From an uncultured Lachnospiraceae bacterium (GTDB lineage Bacteria > Bacillota > Clostridia > Lachnospirales > Lachnospiraceae), in contig CALYZQ010000016.1 in assembly GCA_945609985.1 (NCBI GenBank), forward strand, positions 1-33,493: a stretch of DNA of 33,493 nt. Reading direction: 5' to 3'. The notes under the pieces were generated by a model. The model did not search any database. It was not told the DNA's origin and saw only the letters and a list, made by a program, of their open reading frames with translations. A program made the translations under genes and the position numbers. Of this stretch, positions 7,884 to 16,348 are shown piece by piece (position 1 is the stretch's first letter; every line of letters begins with the position of its first letter).

Positions 7884-10196
7884 TTATTCTACGCCGCGCA
7901 TTGCCAGAGCCTTTGTCTGCAATTCGCTCAATTTATAAAAGGTTCCCTTCATTGCCATCAGTTCCTCATGGGTTCCTGCTTCTGTAACACGTCCTTCATC
8001 CAACACAATTAAGTGGGTTGCATTTCGCAGGGTGGACAATCTGTGGGCAATGGACAATACCGTTCTGCCCTTTTCCAACTGCTCCAGGGACTTCTGAATG
8101 GCAAGCTCTGTCTCCGTATCCACCGCAGAGGTTGCCTCATCCAAAATCAGAATCTGTGGGTCTGCCAGAATGGCTCTTGCAATAGAAATACGCTGTTTTT
8201 CTCCACCGGATAAGGAGCGGTTGGAATGGCCCAAAATAGTGTCATAGCCCTGAGGCATCTTGCAGATAAAGTCATGGGCACTCGCCTGAATAGCCGCTTT
8301 GATAATTTCCTCTCTGGTAGCCTCCGGTCTTGCATAGGCAATATTTTCTGCCACCGTACCCATAAAGATATAGGTCTCCTGTGACACCATGGCTACATTT
8401 CTTCTCAGCTCGTTAAAGCCGTACTGCCTTACATTGATACCGTCCACCAGTACCTCGCCCTCATCCGTGTCATACAATCTGGAAATCAGGTTTACCAATG
8501 TGGACTTTCCGGCACCGGAACGTCCCACAATACCAAGCACTTCACCTGCTTCTACCTTAAAGCTTACATCCTTAAGGATAGGCTTGTTGGGCTCATATCC
8601 GAAGGTTACGTTCTTCAGTTCTATCGCACCGCGGAACTTCTCGGGTCTCACCGGATTGGGCACCTCTTTTACCTCAGGCACTGCATCCATAATCTCAAAC
8701 ATACGCTGTGCAGAGTTCATGGAATTGGTGTACCAGCGGATAATTCTGGACATAAACTCCAAAGGCCACTTCAGCTGTCCCACATAACCGGAGAAGGTGA
8801 TTAACACACCAAGCTCCATGCCGGAACCACTGACAATTAAGGCTGCACCCACTGCCCACACAATGAAGGTCAACAGGTCCTCCACCAATATGTACATCGC
8901 TGAAAACTGACAGTCAAATCTTGCTACATCCAGCTCTGCATCTCTTACACGGCTGTTGTTCTTGCCGAAACGCTTCATCTCCTGCTCTTCCTGACCAAAA
9001 GCCTTTACTACACGTGCTCCGGTAAAGTTCTCATTCATCTGAGCATTGAGCCTGCGGTTGGCACGGTGTCTCTTACCGAAATAATGCCACAGTCTGGGCA
9101 TCATCCGATAACTTAAAAAGAACAGGACGGGCATCAGAATGATGGATGCCAGTGTAAGCCATGGATTCAAAATAAACATAATCACACATGTTGCAATGAT
9201 GGTACCCACATTGATAAAGAAATAGGGGATACCGTCAATCAAAAAGCCTGTGATTTCCTCCGCATCATCGGATACTCTGGTCATCAGTCCGCCGGTCTGT
9301 CTCTTGGTAAAGAAGCTGATAGACAGTCTTCCCATAGAGTCAAACACCTGGCTCTTAAACTTAGCCACTACCTCCGGTGCAATGCGGGCTGTGATAGTTC
9401 CCTGCAAAATCAGAATTCCCTGCAGGATAATCTTAGTCACAATCATTACCACTACTAAAATTGCCAGTGCCGTAACAAAACGACCTGCGGGCAAGCCGCA
9501 CAGTTCAAGGAATGCTTCATTCTTGGCAAGCACCTTATCGTACAAAACCGTACCGCTAAGGTAAGGCCAGATCAGATTCATTCCCGCTGTTGCAAAATAG
9601 CATAAAATCAATACTGCCAACAGCTTTTTGTAGGGCTTGAAATAAGACACTACTCGTAGCAATATCGATTTTTTATCCATACACTTAGGGCAGACCTTTC
9701 GCTCCTGATCCGGATAAATCATGCCGCATTTAGGGCAGCACTCCTTCCCCTTTTTGACGTCCAGGTCTTCCTCCGTGATTTCTTCCTTCTCCTTCATTTT
9801 TTCCAAAAGACGGCCAATTCGCATAAAGGCTTCCATCTTGGTGTTAGAGAACTGACACAAATACTGCTCCACACCCTTGATTTTGCCCATAAATACGCCT
9901 GTGCTGACCTGACGGAGTACGGATAGCTCCTCCACATCCTCTAGGTCATAAAACAACACAGCAGGCTCTGCAAGGGTACTCTCCTGCACCGCCCAGCTGT
10001 CATAGCCGCCCAGTCGAAATTCCCTCTTTTCCACATACGGATATCTGGCAATAATCAGCTTCTTCTCTGTCAGTGCCACAATGGTGTCCGCAAACCGAAA
10101 CTCCTCATCCAAATCTGCCATTGCCGCAAAAATCACCTGTTTTTTGCTGATACCGTATTTTTCTAAAACTTTTACAAAACTACCCGGTAAATTCAT
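7884..10196 (-). CDS. ABC exporter half-transporter with N-terminal zinc ribbon (first of pair)
   Basis: A 770-residue exporter. Residues 1-145 contain a segment (TIVALTEKKLIIARYPY ... FYDLEDVEEL) that looks like a PH-like beta domain and parallels the partner at 5034-7268. A zinc ribbon with C154, C157, C169 and C172 comes next, then the membrane domain and the ATPase domain: Walker A GRSGAGKST (558-566), signature LSGGE (662-666), Walker B ILILDE (682-687), SIAH. The ATG at 10196 is chosen because GGAGGT lies four nt upstream. The frame is open to 10370, but those extra 58 codons run through a terminator hairpin and are not protein-like. The gene is the first long gene after a promoter, small ORF and terminator, so its expression probably depends on read-through. 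Confidence 0.9.
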   Translation of the reverse strand: MNLPGSFVKVLEKYGISKKQVIFAAMADLDEEFRFADTIVALTEKKLIIARYPYVEKREFRLGGYDSWAVQESTLAEPAVLFYDLEDVEELSVLRQVSTGVFMGKIKGVEQYLCQFSNTKMEAFMRIGRLLEKMKEKEEITEEDLDVKKGKECCPKCGMIYPDQERKVCPKCMDKKSILLRVVSYFKPYKKLLAVLILCYFATAGMNLIWPYLSGTVLYDKVLAKNEAFLELCGLPAGRFVTALAILVVVMIVTKIILQGILILQGTITARIAPEVVAKFKSQVFDSMGRLSISFFTKRQTGGLMTRVSDDAEEITGFLIDGIPYFFINVGTIIATCVIMFILNPWLTLASIILMPVLFFLSYRMMPRLWHYFGKRHRANRRLNAQMNENFTGARVVKAFGQEEQEMKRFGKNNSRVRDAELDVARFDCQFSAMYILVEDLLTFIVWAVGAALIVSGSGMELGVLITFSGYVGQLKWPLEFMSRIIRWYTNSMNSAQRMFEIMDAVPEVKEVPNPVRPEKFRGAIELKNVTFGYEPNKPILKDVSFKVEAGEVLGIVGRSGAGKSTLVNLISRLYDTDEGEVLVDGINVRQYGFNELRRNVAMVSQETYIFMGTVAENIAYARPEATREEIIKAAIQASAHDFICKMPQGYDTILGHSNRSLSGGEKQRISIARAILADPQILILDEATSAVDTETELAIQKSLEQLEKGRTVLSIAHRLSTLRNATHLIVLDEGRVTEAGTHEELMAMKGTFYKLSELQTKALAMRGVE

Positions 10197-10240
10197 CACT
10201 ACCTCCAATCTATCTTCTCTCCCGGTTTTAGGATAAATAT

Positions 10241-10280
10241 AGAGTTCACTTGCGAACTCTCGCGCCGCCGAAGCGTCGCA
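10241..10280 (-). other. Hairpins in the leader of the ABC-DUF1854-ABC operon
   Basis: Between the terminator and the ABC start the minus-strand transcript can fold two hairpins. One is a CG-rich stem capped by C(UUCG)G at 10261-10280, with one mismatch. The other has arms AGAGTTC and GAACTCT at 10241-10260. They lie about 45 nt before the start codon. The role is unknown; mRNA stability or control of translation are options. Confidence 0.45.
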
Positions 10281-10295
10281 TATGTACAGATACAG

Positions 10296-10330
10296 AAAAA
10301 GCCCGACATGACATAACGTCACACCGGGCT
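10296..10330 (-). terminator. Intrinsic terminator after small ORF A
   Basis: In the minus-strand RNA the arms AGCCCGGUGUGAC and GUCAUGUCGGGCU pair over 13 positions, three of them GU wobbles, around a GUUAU loop and are followed by five U. On the plus strand the same positions give A-C mismatches, so the signal is strand-specific. It lies between small ORF A and the ABC gene. Confidence 0.85.
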
Positions 10331-10377
10331 TACCCTCATAACAATATACAATTGCAGAAAAACACTGCACGGATATA

Positions 10378-10452
10378 TCATGAACCTATACACTCACTCC
10401 GGGAGACAATACCAATATTAAACTTACCTATACTCTTCTTAAACTTGAACAT
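10378..10452 (-). CDS. Small ORF A, 24 codons (leader or secreted peptide candidate)
   Basis: A 24-residue ORF with everything expected of a translated gene. AAAGGAGG ends seven nt before the ATG, and a consensus promoter lies about 45 nt upstream. The product begins MFKFKKSIGKF and ends VSRSECIGS; it is basic at the start and has a single Cys near the end. No known family is recognised. A small hairpin (TGCAG/CTGCA) and then a strong terminator follow. Its initiation region (GGAGGCAATAAAATGTTC) nearly matches that of small ORF B at 17245-17316, which also precedes a terminator and an ABC exporter operon. It may be a regulatory leader peptide or a peptide handled by the exporter. I see no clear antiterminator pairing. 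Confidence 0.6.
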   Translation of the reverse strand: MFKFKKSIGKFNIGIVSRSECIGS

Positions 10453-10497
10453 TTTATTGCCTCCTTTCTTTGAATCTCGTTATCAGTAACATAAATA

Positions 10498-10526
10498 ACT
10501 ATAAACCTATTTCCAGCATCTGTCAA
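10498..10526 (-). promoter_or_regulatory. Promoter of small ORF A / ABC-DUF1854-ABC unit
   Basis: On the minus strand TTGACA (10526-10521) and TATAGT (10503-10498) are 17 nt apart, close to the housekeeping sigma consensus. Transcription would begin near 10490, about 40 nt before the ATG of small ORF A. Confidence 0.75.
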
Positions 10527-10608
10527 TTGTTTTTACAGATAATTCGTACAATTTAAGAAAATAACTTATGTGCCGTTTGATTGTTACTATATTTAGTGAA
10601 AATATGTA

Positions 10609-10637
10609 TTGTAATTTATCATTCTCTGTAGTATACT
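10609..10637 (+). promoter_or_regulatory. Promoter of the Rpn-type gene
   Basis: TTGTAA (10609-10614) and TATACT (10632-10637) are separated by 17 nt on the plus strand. This predicts a leader of about 190 nt before the start at 10832. The promoter is divergent from that of small ORF A. Confidence 0.6.
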
Positions 10638-10741
10638 CTTATCAAAGCATATATTCTAACGTTCTAACGAATTCTCAAATTCTTAATTCACGAAATCTAT
10701 GCTTTTATTCACAAAATAATTTAAAGCAGGAGATTTTGAAG

Positions 10742-10812
10742 TTACAGGTTTGAGATGTAGGCTATGCAGTGTTTGCTACATACTGTGCTATTGTTAACCT
10801 GTGGTTCATCTC
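10742..10812 (+). other. Structured leader of the Rpn-type gene
   Basis: Three complementary pairs occur in this leader. ACAGGTT (10744-10750) pairs with AACCTGT (10796-10802), ATGTAG (10755-10760) pairs with CTACAT (10776-10781), and GAGATG (10752-10757) could pair with CATCTC (10807-10812). The first and third pairs interleave, which would make a pseudoknot, and the third competes with the second. The last arm ends nine nt before the ribosome site. No known riboswitch is recognised. Confidence 0.35.
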
Positions 10813-10831
10813 TTCTGCGAAGGAGGACATC

Positions 10832-11710
10832 ATGAAAAACCAGGAGACACCACAGGTAACTGCCAACCGTGAATTCAAGAGCACTGTGTTCTGCCTGCTT
10901 TTTCGAGACAAGAGAAAGCTTTTGGAACTTTACAATGCCATGAATCACTCCCATTATACGGACCCTGAGGCATTACAAATTGTCACATTGGAGAATGCCA
11001 TTTACATGAGCATGAAGAATGACCTCGCATTCATTATTGATATGCATCTGTACTTGTATGAGCATCAGTCTACGTATAATCCCAATATGCCACTTCGTGA
11101 TTTATTGTATGTAGCAAACGAGTACCAAAAGCTTGAAAAGGACACCAGCATTTATGCATCCGCATTAGTAAAAATTCCTGCTCCCCGTTTTATCGTTTTT
11201 TACAACGGTAAGGAAAAGCGACCGGAGAAGGAAGTTTTAAAACTGTCAGATGCCTACTTTACGGAAGAGCTTCATCCTGAGTTGGAATTAAAAGTTACCG
11301 TCTTGAATATTAACTCCGGGAATAATACGGAACTTATAGAAAGTTGTAAGACACTTCGGGAATATATGCAGTATGTGAACTGTGTGCGTCATTACACTGA
11401 TGTTCGGGGCATTTCTTTAAGCGAAGCAGTTGAACACTCTGTAAATGAATGTATCGAAAAAGGAATTCTGGCAGATTTCCTGCGTGAAAACAAAGCGGAG
11501 GCGGTAAGTATGAGTATCTTTGAGTACAATGAAGCTGAAGAAAAAGAAAAAATGCGGAAAGCGGAATATACCGGTGGATATGAGGATGGTAAACACGAAA
11601 TGCTTGCACTGATAGAAAAAATGGTGGCTGATGGACTGACAGATCAAATTCCCCGACTTTCAAAGGAGGGTGATTTCTTGCAGGAAATGATTGCAAAATA
11701 TCAAAAATAA
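10832..11710 (+). CDS. PD-(D/E)XK family nuclease/transposase (Rpn-type)
   Basis: A 292-residue protein of the Rpn-like (recombination-promoting nuclease / putative transposase) group. The diagnostic block is ENAIYMSMKNDLAFIID followed by YEHQSTYNPNMPLRD (residues 54-90): D64 or D70 and the E77-x-Q79 motif form the PD-(D/E)XK-like active site. A charged C-terminal region (EYNEAEEKEKMRKAEYTGGYEDGKHE) follows, as in other members. The ATG at 10832 is chosen because AGGAGG lies five nt upstream; the frame is open from 10769 without a ribosome site. It is the only plus-strand gene among minus-strand operons. Such genes occur in many copies in Lachnospiraceae genomes. No terminal inverted repeats or target duplications are seen, so calling it a mobile element would go too far. 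Confidence 0.88.
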   Translation: MKNQETPQVTANREFKSTVFCLLFRDKRKLLELYNAMNHSHYTDPEALQIVTLENAIYMSMKNDLAFIIDMHLYLYEHQSTYNPNMPLRDLLYVANEYQKLEKDTSIYASALVKIPAPRFIVFYNGKEKRPEKEVLKLSDAYFTEELHPELELKVTVLNINSGNNTELIESCKTLREYMQYVNCVRHYTDVRGISLSEAVEHSVNECIEKGILADFLRENKAEAVSMSIFEYNEAEEKEKMRKAEYTGGYEDGKHEMLALIEKMVADGLTDQIPRLSKEGDFLQEMIAKYQK

Positions 11711-11716
11711 CTATCA

Positions 11717-11756
11717 AGGGCGTGTTGCAAAACAGAATTGTTTAGCAACACGCCCT
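11717..11756. terminator. Shared terminator between convergent genes
   Basis: Arms AGGGCGTGTTGC (11717-11728) and GCAACACGCCCT (11745-11756) are perfectly complementary over 12 bp. They lie seven nt after the Rpn-type stop codon and 13 nt beyond the convergent lgt stop. T-runs are weak on both sides, but the position suits a two-way terminator. Confidence 0.7.
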
Positions 11757-11769
11757 AATCTTTACTATA

Positions 11770-12540
11770 TTACTCTTCTGCAATAACTTCTTGCTCTACT
11801 ACTCTCTTCTCTTTCCTCAAAAACAACCCGACTCCCACCAACAAAATCAACACAGAGATAAACTGTGAGGTTGAAAAAGGTCCAATCTCTCCGCGGAAAT
11901 CGTTTCGCAAAAATTCCACACCGAAGCGTCCGATACTATACAAAATCAGATACAGTGCTCCGGTCTGTCCCGGTCTTTTCTGCCTCTTTAAAAACCACAA
12001 CAACACAGCTGCAATCAGAAACATACCCACACTGGAAATAAGCTGTGTAGGTATCAGCTTCACATGGTTGGGTGCAAACCTGGAATTGGTAAAGGCAATA
12101 CCAATACAGGAATCGGTCTCTCTACCGTAACAGCAGCCTGCCAGGAAACAACCGATGCGACCAAATCCCTGCGCCACTGCAACCGAGGGTAACACGATGT
12201 CAAAATAATCCCAGAAATTGCATTTCTTCCTCTTCAAGTATATTGCTGCTGCCAGAATACCTCCGATAATACCGCCGTACACCACAAAACCGTTGCTTTT
12301 AAGCACACTCATAGGATCCTTAATTAAGGCGTCAAACTCTACAATACAAAACAGTATTTTCGCTCCCAGAAAACCGGAAATTGCACACAGGAAGGTAAGA
12401 TTGTAAATCATATCCGGCTCCTGTCCTCTTTTCTTTGCCAGCTTCTCACCTAATAACAATGCCAATATCACACCAATGGCAATCATTAATCCATATCCCT
12501 TTACGGTTATTGGTCCAATCTTCAGTATATTTTCATACAT
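11770..12540 (-). CDS. lgt: Prolipoprotein diacylglyceryl transferase
   Basis: A 256-residue integral membrane protein that attaches diacylglycerol from phosphatidylglycerol to the lipobox Cys of prolipoproteins, the first step of lipoprotein maturation. Several hydrophobic helices are visible, and the family core is recognisable in VAQGFGRIGCFLAGCCYGRETD, followed by PTQLISS and the late YSIGRFGVEFLRNDFRG segment. The start MYENILKIG at 12540 fits the family's N-terminus and has GGAG eight nt upstream. A start at 12567 is possible but adds nine residues not typical of the family. The gene is separate from the ABC operon upstream, with its own weak promoter. Confidence 0.93.
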   Translation of the reverse strand: MYENILKIGPITVKGYGLMIAIGVILALLLGEKLAKKRGQEPDMIYNLTFLCAISGFLGAKILFCIVEFDALIKDPMSVLKSNGFVVYGGIIGGILAAAIYLKRKKCNFWDYFDIVLPSVAVAQGFGRIGCFLAGCCYGRETDSCIGIAFTNSRFAPNHVKLIPTQLISSVGMFLIAAVLLWFLKRQKRPGQTGALYLILYSIGRFGVEFLRNDFRGEIGPFSTSQFISVLILLVGVGLFLRKEKRVVEQEVIAEE

Positions 12541-12626
12541 ATCTGCTACTCCATTCCGGGCAAACATTTACCCTACCTATATGTCATCTCTGCATCGGCA
12601 ACTGTTTGCCTTGCACATCCTCTCTG

Positions 12627-12655
12627 ATTATACTGCATTTTACCCGGACTGGCTA
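12627..12655 (-). promoter_or_regulatory. Possible promoter of lgt
   Basis: A perfect TATAAT (12632-12627) on the minus strand has a poor -35 box, TAGCCA (12655-12650), 17 nt away. It lies just after the stop of the ABC gene and about 85 nt before lgt. No terminator is seen between the two genes, so read-through is also possible. Confidence 0.4.
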
Positions 12656-12677
12656 CACCCTTTTTTGCCTTTCGCCA

Positions 12678-14468
12678 TTAAGCACCGTATTTTCCTGCCT
12701 GTGCATGCCACATCTTAGCATACTTACCGTTTGCGGCAAGAAGCTTCTCATGAGTTCCTTCCTCGATAATCCGTCCGTTTTCCAGCATCACGATGCGATC
12801 CGCATCCCTTGTGGTGGACAGACGATGGGAAATATAAAACACCGTCTTATTCTGTGCTGCCTTGTGCATGGCAGTATTTAAATTGTACTCTGCAATGGGG
12901 TCAAGAGCACTGGAAGGCTCATCCATGGCAAGGATGTCTGCCTGTCCGTAGAAGGCTCTGGCAATGGCAACCTTCTGGCTTTCACCTCCGGACAAATTCA
13001 CACCCTTTTCATCAAACTCAGTGGTAATGGGAGTTGCAAGTCCCTCAGGTAATGTGGCAAGTCTTTCCCCGAAACCACTGTGTTCCAAGGCTTCCGTAAC
13101 CGCTTTTTCTTCCTTTGCCACATCCTGCACATCATCAAGCACTACGTTTTCCAATAGAGAAGCACCGTACATCTGGTAATCCTGGAAAACTACACCAATG
13201 CGCTTGTGATAAGCATCCAGATCGTATTCCTTCACATTCTTTCCATGGTAGGTAATCTCACCCTCCGTAGGGTCATACAAACGCATCAAAAGCTTAATCA
13301 GCGTAGTCTTTCCTGCGCCGTTGTAGCCTACAATCGCAATCTTTTCTCCTGCCTTCACCTGCAGGGAAACATTGTGCAGAATATCCTCTGAATCCTCTGT
13401 ATAGCGGAAGCTTACATTGTTCAGACAGATATCACCCACACCTTCCGGTACTGCTACACCCACACCATGCTTAATTACAGGTTCATAATCAAGGAAGGTG
13501 CGGATTTTGTCCACATACAAACTGTTTTCATTTGCCTGAGGTATGATTTCTGCCAAGCCTCTCATACCGCCTCGCAGACTTCCGGTACGGTTAAACAGGA
13601 TAACGGCATTGCTGTAATCGATAGTGTGAAGCACTGCTGCCTGGAAAATCAGATAGGCAACATAGAGTCCGTCCAGAATAAAGTCTCCGGCGCAGTATCT
13701 TCTCAAAAACTGCAGTCCCACACGCTTTTTCACTACGCTCTTCTGCTCTTTCACTATCTCTTCATTTGCCTCTTCAAATTCCTTCTCCAAAAGCTCCCCC
13801 ACCTCGGGATGCAGACGAAGCTCCTTAGCATAATCATTGAGATAAAATACGCGGCTCACATAATTTCTCTTGCGCTCCAGGGGATTTACCTTGATACGCA
13901 CATTATAATTGAGCTTGTTGATTGCCTTTGCCAAAAAGATATTCAGGATAAAGGAGGCAAACACAAAGAGAATACCCGCAGCATCCGTTGTCAGGAACAG
14001 CACACCTGTAGTTACTACTACGGTAATACTCTGCACTCCTGAATTAAGCAACTGCAAAAATCTGTCGATAGAGGTTTCTGCCTCTGCCACCGCCAGCACA
14101 AACTCATTGTAATACTTAGGATTGTCATAGCAGGACAAATCAAGCTGTGCCGCTTTTTCATACATCTGCTCCTTTAAAGCCTTATACAGCTTGGGCTTTG
14201 ATTTCGGAGTCAGTCCATGAATAAAATAACCATCCGGAATCATCTGAATCATAATCAGCACCATAATGCCGCCGATTGCCAATACCACCTTGTAAAAGGG
14301 TTCTCCGTACTCAGCGCAATGGAGTACATAACGTATTCCGATAACATGCTCTAAAAAGATAAAGAACTGATACCGAAACGCATCGTACAAATGATATAGC
14401 ATGTAACCCGGAGCAGTTTTAAAACATAATTTCCACAAAAACTTATGATTTTCCCATACTCGATTCAT
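12678..14468 (-). CDS. ABC exporter half-transporter (second of pair, kinase-linked unit)
   Basis: A 596-residue exporter with a membrane domain at about 20-310 and an ATPase domain: Walker A GYNGAGKTT (381-389), signature LSGGE (492-496), Walker B ILAMDEPSSALD, switch ISHR. The DEPSSALD form is typical of lantibiotic/peptide-type exporters rather than the DEATSALD form of multidrug exporters such as those at 5034-10196. It has no N-terminal peptidase domain. Its start lies two nt after the stop of the partner gene at 14471-16306, and Walker A is at residue 381 in both, which supports a heterodimer from gene duplication. The substrate is unknown. Confidence 0.9.
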   Translation of the reverse strand: MNRVWENHKFLWKLCFKTAPGYMLYHLYDAFRYQFFIFLEHVIGIRYVLHCAEYGEPFYKVVLAIGGIMVLIMIQMIPDGYFIHGLTPKSKPKLYKALKEQMYEKAAQLDLSCYDNPKYYNEFVLAVAEAETSIDRFLQLLNSGVQSITVVVTTGVLFLTTDAAGILFVFASFILNIFLAKAINKLNYNVRIKVNPLERKRNYVSRVFYLNDYAKELRLHPEVGELLEKEFEEANEEIVKEQKSVVKKRVGLQFLRRYCAGDFILDGLYVAYLIFQAAVLHTIDYSNAVILFNRTGSLRGGMRGLAEIIPQANENSLYVDKIRTFLDYEPVIKHGVGVAVPEGVGDICLNNVSFRYTEDSEDILHNVSLQVKAGEKIAIVGYNGAGKTTLIKLLMRLYDPTEGEITYHGKNVKEYDLDAYHKRIGVVFQDYQMYGASLLENVVLDDVQDVAKEEKAVTEALEHSGFGERLATLPEGLATPITTEFDEKGVNLSGGESQKVAIARAFYGQADILAMDEPSSALDPIAEYNLNTAMHKAAQNKTVFYISHRLSTTRDADRIVMLENGRIIEEGTHEKLLAANGKYAKMWHAQAGKYGA

Positions 14469-14470
14469 AC

Positions 14471-16306
14471 TTACACCTCCCCGCCTGCGGCAAAGATACC
14501 ATCCGTCACCTTACTTCTTTCCGTTGCCAGATAGTTTTCTGCCTGCTTATCATACATGTCAGCGTAGAGACCCTGCATTTTCATAAGCATCTTGTGGGTG
14601 CCCTCTTCCTTCACCATACCATCCTCTAACATGAACACCCAGTCCGCATTCTGTACGGAGGAAAGACGGTGAGAAATAAACAGCATGGTTTTGTCTCTGC
14701 CGCTCTTTAAAATATTGTCAAATAGCTGATACTCTGCAATAGGATCCAAAGCACTGGAAGGCTCGTCAAATATCTTGATGGGGCAGTTCTTTACAAATGC
14801 TCTTGCCACCACAATTTTCTGATACTCACCGCCGGACAGCACCTGACCATCTTCTGCAAATTCTCTTGTAAGGATACTGTGAATGCCCTGAGGCAGAGTC
14901 TGCACCTTGTCATACACACCTGCAAGCTTCAAGGCATTTACTACCTGTTCTTCATCCTCGGGTTTGGCTTTGCGCATCAGTACGTTTTCCATAACGGATA
15001 AGGACAGCATCTGATGGTCCTGAAATGCCGTGGCAAACAACGACCTGTATTTCTGCAGATTGTATTCCTTGATATTTCTGCCATTTAGCAGAATCTCACC
15101 CTCTGTAGGATCATAAAAACGCATTAACAGCTTAATAATCGTGGATTTGCCTGCACCGTTATGACCAACCAGGGCATAGGTTTTCCCGCCCCTGATTTCC
15201 AGATTCAGATTATGTATGATTTCCGTATCCTTGTAGGAAAAGCTTACATTTTTAAATACTATGGATTCAATGGTATTACCGGGGTCATCACCCTCATAAT
15301 CCTCCGGCAACTTTTCCTCATACTCCAGGAAATTTCTCAAATTGTCCACAAACAAACCATTCTTAAAGCATTCCATCAAGGATTCCGTAAAACCTATGAG
15401 AATCCATGTGGAGGACACCATCATACTGGTGATAACCGCAAGCTGTGCCAAAGACATGGTTTGACTCACCAGTGTTCTGTAACCTCCGTAAATCAACATT
15501 CCTTCAAAAATGAAGGTAAAGGTAAACTGCACTCTGAACCAATGCATTACCATGGCAAACTTGGTGTATTTCTTTGTCACATCAATCAGTCCCTGTATCG
15601 CTTCGGTATAATGACGCTTCATCAAGGCAAATGCCTTGGTCAGACGTACCTCCTTAGCATAATCCGTCAGATACATAACCCTGTTCACATAGGCAATCTT
15701 ACGGTTATGCGGTGCCATATCCTGATTACGCTTAAACTCAGTCTGACCGATTTTGCGGTTAAACACAAAATTACCAATAACAGGAAAGAGTACAAACAGC
15801 ACGGATATCTTATCCACATCATATAAAAGCCAGAAAGACATGACAGATGCCGCCACTCCAAATATCACACCCCAGATAACATCCACGGTATTCATCAGAC
15901 GCACATCCGCCTGTTCCATGGCAAGGGTATACTTGTTGTAAAACTCACTGTCCTCAAAGCAGGACAGCTCTACCTTTCTGGACTTCTTAAACAACAGCTT
16001 ATTCAGTCCCTTGTTGACAATTACCTGTGTAATGGGAAGTACCTTTCCCTCAAAATAACTGTTATAAATAGAGATACTGGCAAACACAGTTACCGTGATT
16101 GCCAAAAAGGTCATAATCGCAGAAAACTCTTGCTCTGTTTCCAACGCGTTAATGACATAACGCATAAAGAATGCACTGTAAAACAGCCACTCAAAATAGC
16201 CCAGAATCTGTGTCACCGCCCGATGTATTACCTGGCTTGGGCAAATTTTCCACAGAAGCTTCATGGCATAAAAATTGTTACGAATTGCTCTCGTTCTTTT
16301 TTTCAT
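14471..16306 (-). CDS. ABC exporter half-transporter (first of pair, kinase-linked unit)
   Basis: A 611-residue exporter. The first 30 residues are basic, a membrane domain follows, and the ATPase domain has Walker A GHNGAGKST (381-389), signature LSGGE (490-494), Walker B IKIFDEPSSALD and switch ISHR. The last 20 residues (after NYLATERSKV) extend beyond the usual family end. AAGGAG lies 14 nt and GAGG six nt before the ATG. It follows the P-loop gene by 42 nt and directly precedes its partner. Both copies have intact ATPase motifs, unlike heterodimers with one dead site. The cargo cannot be told from sequence. Confidence 0.9.
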   Translation of the reverse strand: MKKRTRAIRNNFYAMKLLWKICPSQVIHRAVTQILGYFEWLFYSAFFMRYVINALETEQEFSAIMTFLAITVTVFASISIYNSYFEGKVLPITQVIVNKGLNKLLFKKSRKVELSCFEDSEFYNKYTLAMEQADVRLMNTVDVIWGVIFGVAASVMSFWLLYDVDKISVLFVLFPVIGNFVFNRKIGQTEFKRNQDMAPHNRKIAYVNRVMYLTDYAKEVRLTKAFALMKRHYTEAIQGLIDVTKKYTKFAMVMHWFRVQFTFTFIFEGMLIYGGYRTLVSQTMSLAQLAVITSMMVSSTWILIGFTESLMECFKNGLFVDNLRNFLEYEEKLPEDYEGDDPGNTIESIVFKNVSFSYKDTEIIHNLNLEIRGGKTYALVGHNGAGKSTIIKLLMRFYDPTEGEILLNGRNIKEYNLQKYRSLFATAFQDHQMLSLSVMENVLMRKAKPEDEEQVVNALKLAGVYDKVQTLPQGIHSILTREFAEDGQVLSGGEYQKIVVARAFVKNCPIKIFDEPSSALDPIAEYQLFDNILKSGRDKTMLFISHRLSSVQNADWVFMLEDGMVKEEGTHKMLMKMQGLYADMYDKQAENYLATERSKVTDGIFAAGGEV

Positions 16307-16348
16307 GTTTCCTCACCTCTCCTTTTGTAAAACCTCTCAATGTAAAGC

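Noticed and set aside
10197..10370. 58-codon N-terminal extension of the first ABC exporter
   Set aside because: It runs through a strong terminator hairpin, has no ribosome site at its start, and the ATG at 10196 has GGAGGT four nt upstream.
10832..11756. Complete insertion sequence around the Rpn-type gene
   Set aside because: No terminal inverted repeats or target-site duplication; the downstream hairpin is better explained as a terminator.
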